Shown: positions 31,314-35,448 of the stretch, piece after piece
How positions within the stretch are numbered: position 1 is the first letter of the stretch
Layout of the letters: each line of letters begins with the position of its first letter
Assembly: GCA_051954935.1 (NCBI GenBank)
Contig: JBQCHG010000077.1
Location: 1-35,448 of the forward strand
Direction: 5' to 3'
Source of the DNA: 66-474 sp051954935
GTDB lineage: Bacteria; Pseudomonadota; Gammaproteobacteria; Xanthomonadales; Rhodanobacteraceae
DNA length: 35,448 nucleotides
Notes under the pieces: model-generated
Database searches by the model: none
The model's input: only the letters and a program-made list of their open reading frames with translations
What the model was told of the DNA's origin: nothing
Program-made: the position numbers and the translations under genes

Positions 31314-32678
31314 ATGACGAAGCGAATCGCAATGCTTGCCGCGCTGGTGCTGGCGGTCACGTCGCTCGCCCTGCCGGATCGCGCGGCATACGCTGCCGAC
31401 GATCTCGCGGGCGATTGCCACATCGGCGCGTACCGCCTCACCGACGGCAGTCTCGTCGATATCGGAGCGACCGATGGACCTCACTTGCGCTGGCGCCGCG
31501 AAAACGGCACGTCCGGCGCACTTGCGCGCCAGCCCGACGGCGCGTGGACCGGCACGCTCGGCTGGACCGATCGCCCCGACAACACCAAGGTCCGGTTTTC
31601 CGATTGCAACGGCGGGAAGATCACGTTCAACGGCGTCGCCGGCACCCGCATTGCCTTCGACATCACGAACACGCACTTCCAGGGCGCCGGCGTCACCCTC
31701 GCGGGCCGGCTGGTGCTCCCGAAGGGCAATGCGCGCGTACCGATCGTGGTGCTCGTGCACGGCTCGGAGCACTTTTCGGCACTCGATTTCTACGACCTGC
31801 AGCGGATGTTCCCGGCCATGGGCATCGGCGTGTTCGTCTACGGCAAGCGCGGCACCGGCGCTTCGGGCGGCGACTACACGCAAAGTTACCTGCTGCTCGC
31901 GGACGACGCGATCGCGGCCGTGCGCGAGGCGAAGCGGCTGGCCGGCACGCGCGCCGGGCGCGTCGGTTACCAGGGCGGCAGCCAGGGCGGCTGGGTCGCG
32001 CCGCTCGCGGCGAAGATTGCGCCGGTTGATTTCGTGATCGTCGGTTTCGGCCTCGCGGTCTCGCCGCTCGAAGAAGATCGCGAAGCGATCGCCTACGACA
32101 TGCAGCGCAACGGCTACGGGCCGGACGTCATGGCGAAGGCGATGCAGATCGCCGATGCCTCGGCGGCGATCCTGCTCAGCAACTTCCGCAGCGGCTACGA
32201 CAAGCTGGAAGGACTCAAACAGCGATACGGGAAGGAGCCGTGGTTCAAGCACGTGCACGGCGACATCACTTTCGCGCTGCTGGCAATGACGCCCGAGCAA
32301 CTGAAGCAGCAGGGCCCGGTGCTGCTTGCGGGCGCACCGTTCCAGTACGACCCGATGCCGGTGCTGCGGAACCTCGACACGCCGCAGTTGTGGATCCTTG
32401 GCGGCGAAGATGCCGATGCGCCGAGCGCCGAGACCATCAAGCGCCTGCGCGGCCTCCAGCAATCGGGCCGTCCCCTTGCCCTCGCCGTCTTTCCGCATGC
32501 CGAACACGGCATCTACGAATTCGAGACCAAGCCGGACGGCACGCGCGTGGACACCCGCAACCCCGACGGTTACTTCGACATGATGCGCGACTACATCCTC
32601 GACGGGAAACTGCGCGGGACGTACGGCGAGGCCGTGCTGTACGACGCTTCCGGCGCGACTGCCCACCCGTCGCACTGA
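31314..32678 (+). CDS. Exported alpha/beta hydrolase
   Basis: 454 residues with a signal peptide (about 1-27). An N-terminal beta-rich part (30-130) with cysteines at 35 and 98 precedes an alpha/beta hydrolase domain: LVHGSEH (oxyanion loop, 148-153), GKRGTGASGGDY, the nucleophile S223 in GYQGGSQGGW, and a His in PHAEHGIYEF near the C-terminus. The layout fits peptidase S9/S15-like and BAAT-C-like hydrolases; ester or peptide substrates are both possible. GGAGGG lies just before ATG 31314. Confidence 0.85.
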   Translation: MTKRIAMLAALVLAVTSLALPDRAAYAADDLAGDCHIGAYRLTDGSLVDIGATDGPHLRWRRENGTSGALARQPDGAWTGTLGWTDRPDNTKVRFSDCNGGKITFNGVAGTRIAFDITNTHFQGAGVTLAGRLVLPKGNARVPIVVLVHGSEHFSALDFYDLQRMFPAMGIGVFVYGKRGTGASGGDYTQSYLLLADDAIAAVREAKRLAGTRAGRVGYQGGSQGGWVAPLAAKIAPVDFVIVGFGLAVSPLEEDREAIAYDMQRNGYGPDVMAKAMQIADASAAILLSNFRSGYDKLEGLKQRYGKEPWFKHVHGDITFALLAMTPEQLKQQGPVLLAGAPFQYDPMPVLRNLDTPQLWILGGEDADAPSAETIKRLRGLQQSGRPLALAVFPHAEHGIYEFETKPDGTRVDTRNPDGYFDMMRDYILDGKLRGTYGEAVLYDASGATAHPSH

Positions 32679-32708
32679 GAACCGCTTCTGCCGGTTCCCT
32701 CGGCGCGC

Positions 32709-32714
32709 TATGCT
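32709..32714 (+). promoter_or_regulatory. Putative -10 box (TATGCT) of the membrane protein gene
   Basis: TATGCT in the context CCTCGGCGCGC-TATGCT, 44 bases before the GTG at 32758, resembles the element at 6229-6234. No good -35 is seen. It also lies inside the longer open frame that begins at an ATG at 32710, supporting the later GTG start. Confidence 0.3.
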
Positions 32715-32757
32715 CCGGCGGCACGGCGCGGAGGCGCCGATCACTGGGGGAAGTACC

Positions 32758-33657
32758 GTGACGACACGATCCAAGGGTCCGTTGGCCGGCTTCGACTGGC
32801 TGAAGCGCGGCATCGGCGTGGGTTTCCGCCATCCCAAGCCGATGTTCGGAGGCGCGGCCTTGCTGCTGGTGATATTGGTGCTGCCGACAGTGGTTACGTT
32901 GCCGCTCCAGCTCCACGCGGCAAGCGCCGGCACACCGTTGAGCCTGGCCGCCCTGGTCGGGATCATGGCGTTCTCCATCCTGATCGGCCTGCTGGTCGTT
33001 CCGCTCTATGCGGGCTATCTGCAGGTGATCGATGCCGCCGAGCACGGCTTGCCCGCCGGCGCATTCGACATCTTCAAGCCGTACCGCGAAGGCGAAGCCT
33101 TGCGCCTGATCGGCTTCGGGCTGGCGCTCGTCCTCATCTATGTCGTCATGATGGGAATCATCATCGCGGCGGCAGGAACCGGCATCGCGACCTGGTACAT
33201 GCAGGTCCTGACCGCGCAGGCCAATCACCAATTGCCGCCGGGATTGCCCCACGGCTTCGGGATCGCCATGGCGCTCTTCACGGTGATGGGTCTCTTCATG
33301 ATGGGCTTTTATTCGATCAGCCTCGGCCAGGTCGCGTTGCGCGGCCGCGGCGTGCTCAACGCCATCGGCGACGGCTTTCTGGGCGCGCTGAAGAACCTGT
33401 TGCCGCTGCTCGTGCTCGCGGTCAGCTTCGTCCTCGCCTGGATCACCGTGGTGATCGCCCTCCTGATCGTGGGCCTTGTGATTGCCTTGATCGGCAAGCT
33501 CGTCGGCGCATGGCTGACGCTCGTACTGATCATCCCGGTCTACATCGCCCTGGTGCTCGTGGTGTTCACGGTGATGTTCGGGGTGATGTATTACCTGTGG
33601 CGCGATGTGTGCGGGGGCGACTCCGCTCCCGGCGCGGCGCAGGCGATCGCCGCCTGA
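32758..33657 (+). CDS. Multi-pass inner-membrane protein of unknown function
   Basis: 299 residues from GTG 32758, with GGGGGAAG upstream. About six hydrophobic segments: 40-60, 77-98, about 130-155, 185-205, 220-250 and 260-285. The cytoplasmic loop YLQVIDAAEHGLPAGAFDIFKPYREGE and the overall layout resemble the BPSS1780-like group of membrane proteins; no catalytic motif is seen. I cannot assign a function. Convergent with the DNA ligase gene. Confidence 0.8.
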   Translation: MTTRSKGPLAGFDWLKRGIGVGFRHPKPMFGGAALLLVILVLPTVVTLPLQLHAASAGTPLSLAALVGIMAFSILIGLLVVPLYAGYLQVIDAAEHGLPAGAFDIFKPYREGEALRLIGFGLALVLIYVVMMGIIIAAAGTGIATWYMQVLTAQANHQLPPGLPHGFGIAMALFTVMGLFMMGFYSISLGQVALRGRGVLNAIGDGFLGALKNLLPLLVLAVSFVLAWITVVIALLIVGLVIALIGKLVGAWLTLVLIIPVYIALVLVVFTVMFGVMYYLWRDVCGGDSAPGAAQAIAA

Positions 33658-33723
33658 TTCCAGACCGGGGTGAGAGGCCGAGGCGCTGCGCGCGAGGGCC
33701 TCGCCTCCCCGACCGCCTTGCGC

Positions 33724-33748
33724 GTGCGCCATCAATACGATGGCGCAC
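33724..33748. terminator. Perfect hairpin between convergent genes, possible bidirectional terminator
   Basis: GTGCGCCATC (33724-33733), loop AATAC, GATGGCGCAC (33739-33748): a perfect 10-bp stem in the 162-base gap between convergent genes ending at 33657 and 33820. There is no T-run on either side, so the function is uncertain. Confidence 0.4.
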
Positions 33749-33819
33749 ACGCAGTGCCATATCGGGTCCGCCATGCAAGATTTCCAAGCCGGCGAAAGTG
33801 CACCCTGGCCCCGGATTCA

Positions 33820-34722
33820 TTACTGTTGCCGCGCCGGCACATTCTCGCGATTCGTTGCCGCGGGCTCGGGAGGTGGTCCGCCCGGCCGCCTGCGCAGGAA
33901 TCGCGCGAACCGTGGCAACCCTGAGTTCGTCACCCCATTGAACCGATAGGTCACCCACGATCCGACCGGCGGAGGGTGGGCGCGATCTTCATCTGAGAAT
34001 CCCGAGCCGATCGCGAAGCGACGCCCATCCGGCGTGCGGACCTCGATCGATCCCATCAGCCCCTCGAGCCGGCCCTGGCCGGGCTTGATCGCAACAACCC
34101 GGGCTTCGGCATCTTCGTAAGGCTTCACCTTGAGCAGACCGACTCCGCGGCCGGCCCGATAAGGCAGATCGCCGCGGTGCAGCACCAGCCCCTCGCCGTG
34201 CCTGCCCAGCACGCGCTTGAGCTCGACTTGGAGTTGCGCTTCGTCCGCGACGTGGAACTGGCGAACGGCGACGACCCATGGATCGCCGATCGCGGCAACG
34301 ACGGTGCGGATAGCCGGCACCCGCGCATCGAAATCACCCGGTTGCGCGGGCAGATCGAACACGTAATAGCTCATCGCATGCCACGCAGGATCGTTCGCGT
34401 CCGCCGTGCGCACGATGGCGGAGGCCCGCTCGAACTGCCCGTACCCTGCCCACAACTCGCCATCCATGGGCGTGTCCGGCCAATTCCTTGTGAACCAGGA
34501 AGGGACCTGGACAACGCTGCCCTCCCGGGTCAACAAGCGGTGGCCATCCCAGTAACCGCGCACGCCATCGAATTTCTCGCTGACCCAGTAATGCGACAAA
34601 TCCACGCCGCCGTGGTAGACGTCCACCAGTTCGACCGGCGGTGGCGGCACGGCCCACGCGATGTTCGGCGACGACGCCAGCACCACCATTGCCGCCATGA
34701 TCCATCGCATCATCGCGCGCAT
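33820..34722 (-). CDS. Exported ATP-dependent DNA ligase (Lig E type)
   Basis: 300 residues with a signal peptide (1-24, ending IAWA). The nucleotidyltransferase motif I is K50-F-D-G-V-R55, with K50 as the adenylated lysine; MDGELWAG (86-93) is motif III; GEGLVLHRGDLPYRAGRG and LLKVKPYEDAEARV are motifs IV and V; the C-terminal OB domain (GSIEVRTPDGRRFAIGSG) completes the minimal ligase. Lig E enzymes seal nicks and are predicted to be periplasmic, possibly serving DNA uptake or biofilm DNA. GGGGAG stands six bases before ATG 34722. Confidence 0.93.
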   Translation of the reverse strand: MRAMMRWIMAAMVVLASSPNIAWAVPPPPVELVDVYHGGVDLSHYWVSEKFDGVRGYWDGHRLLTREGSVVQVPSWFTRNWPDTPMDGELWAGYGQFERASAIVRTADANDPAWHAMSYYVFDLPAQPGDFDARVPAIRTVVAAIGDPWVVAVRQFHVADEAQLQVELKRVLGRHGEGLVLHRGDLPYRAGRGVGLLKVKPYEDAEARVVAIKPGQGRLEGLMGSIEVRTPDGRRFAIGSGFSDEDRAHPPPVGSWVTYRFNGVTNSGLPRFARFLRRRPGGPPPEPAATNRENVPARQQ

Positions 34723-34944
34723 ATCCGGCTCCCCGATCGAAAAGATGCGTGGAGTGTCGGATCTCGCGTGGCGGCGCGCTGTCAGGCGGCCTCCCCGTCA
34801 GTCCGCATGGCCGTCCGACAGACGTGTCGGTTATGCCTTACAAAACCGCTGCGGGGCATCGAAACTTCCGGCGATTGTCTATCCTGAGGCACCCCGATCG
34901 TCGAATGGACAGGCGGACACGTCGATCCGCACAGGAGCACCGAC

Positions 34945-35448
34945 ATGCGCAAGCTCATCGTCCCCGCGTTCATCAGTCTCGACGGCGTGATGCAGGCGCC
35001 CGGCGGCCCGGAAGAAGACACCGGCGGCGGCTTCGCCCACGGCGGCTGGGTGTGGCCCTATCACGACGATTCCGACGGCGAGATGGGCGGCGTGTTCAAG
35101 CGCCCGTTCGAGCTGCTGCTCGGGCGCCGCACCTACGACATCTTCGCCGCGTACTGGCCGCACGTGGCGGAGGACGCCCCGCACCGGAACATCGCCGACC
35201 TGTTCAACGGCACCACCAAGCACGTCGCCACCCACCATCCCGCTACGCTTCATTGGCGCAACAGCCGCGCCCTCGGGCCGGACATCGCCGCCGCGGTGCG
35301 CGAACTCAAGCGCGGCGACGGCCCCGACCTGCTCACCCAAGGCAGCAGCGAACTGGTGCACCAGTTGCTGGCGACGGACCTGATCGACGAACTGATGCTG
35401 CAGGTTTTCCCGATCCTGCTCGGCCGCGGCAAGCGCCTGTTCGACGAC
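34945..35448 (+). CDS. Dihydrofolate reductase/RibD C-terminal-like protein (cut by window end)
   Basis: 168 codons are visible; the frame is open to the last base. Opening MRKLIVPAFISLDGVMQAPGG and LLLGRRTYDIFAAYWP are typical of the RibD C-terminal/DHFR-like family, as is LTQGSSELVHQLLATDLIDE and the LQVFPILLGRGKRLFDD near the end, so only about 20-30 residues should be missing. NADPH-dependent reduction is implied by the family; the substrate is unknown. AGGAG is seven bases before the ATG; TATCCT (34880-34885) may be a -10 box. Confidence 0.9.
   Translation, partial: MRKLIVPAFISLDGVMQAPGGPEEDTGGGFAHGGWVWPYHDDSDGEMGGVFKRPFELLLGRRTYDIFAAYWPHVAEDAPHRNIADLFNGTTKHVATHHPATLHWRNSRALGPDIAAAVRELKRGDGPDLLTQGSSELVHQLLATDLIDELMLQVFPILLGRGKRLFDD

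Noticed and set aside
31296..32978. 560-codon minus-strand open frame opposite the alpha/beta hydrolase
   Set aside because: The plus strand has the signal peptide and catalytic motifs; the minus frame is low-information.

Overview
The window is a high-G+C (about two thirds by eye), densely coded chromosomal stretch of a gammaproteobacterium. The gene families fit the Xanthomonadales/Lysobacterales, most likely Rhodanobacteraceae or Xanthomonadaceae. Pointers are a YbiI-like TraR/DksA zinc protein ending in RRGSKDSQLR, a DUF6496 basic protein next to a histone-H1-like KAAAKK protein, MASE2 diguanylate cyclases, and a periplasmic Lig E-type DNA ligase. This placement is inference. I see no rRNA, tRNA, CRISPR array, transposase, integrase or phage gene; it reads as ordinary chromosome with local duplications.

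Layout. 201-2607: a Rieske oxygenase overlapping an APC amino-acid/amine permease. 2633-4988 (minus): exported Tyr/Gly-rich protein, DUF6496 protein, H1-like protein, GFA-type zinc protein, cold-shock protein. 5205-7297: cupin and rhomboid protease (minus), a PliG-like lysozyme-inhibitor candidate (plus), RNA 2',3'-cyclic phosphodiesterase (minus). 7420-13920: four GGDEF genes in two tandem paralogous pairs (two MASE2-GGDEF on minus, two PAS-GAF-GGDEF on plus) around an exported methyltransferase. 13973-17736: exported amidohydrolase, SRPBCC/ArsR pair, GH18 chitinase, TraR/DksA-type zinc finger. 17883-20314: three glutathione S-transferase-like genes and a YCII-like protein. 20477-22625: bactofilin, zinc-ribbon protein and a fifth GGDEF protein, closely packed on one strand. 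22639-25913: M14 peptidase, FrnE-like DsbA, thioredoxin 2, methyltransferase. 25986-30117: DUF1801 protein and a four-gene Mla/Mce lipid ABC transporter operon. 30118-30576: gene-free stretch with a REP-like inverted repeat and competing hairpins. 30577-35448: exported unknown protein, alpha/beta hydrolase, multi-pass membrane protein, Lig E ligase, and a dihydrofolate-reductase-like gene cut by the window end.

How it fits together. The dominant theme is signalling and envelope biology: five putative diguanylate cyclases and no EAL or HD-GYP partner, a bactofilin scaffold, a lipid transporter, a rhomboid protease and several exported enzymes. The points I rate highest are the doubled GGDEF pairs with loss of the inhibitory site in one copy, the bactofilin / zinc-ribbon / GGDEF cluster, the structured 459-base intergenic region, and a terminator encoded inside the last codons of a convergent gene.
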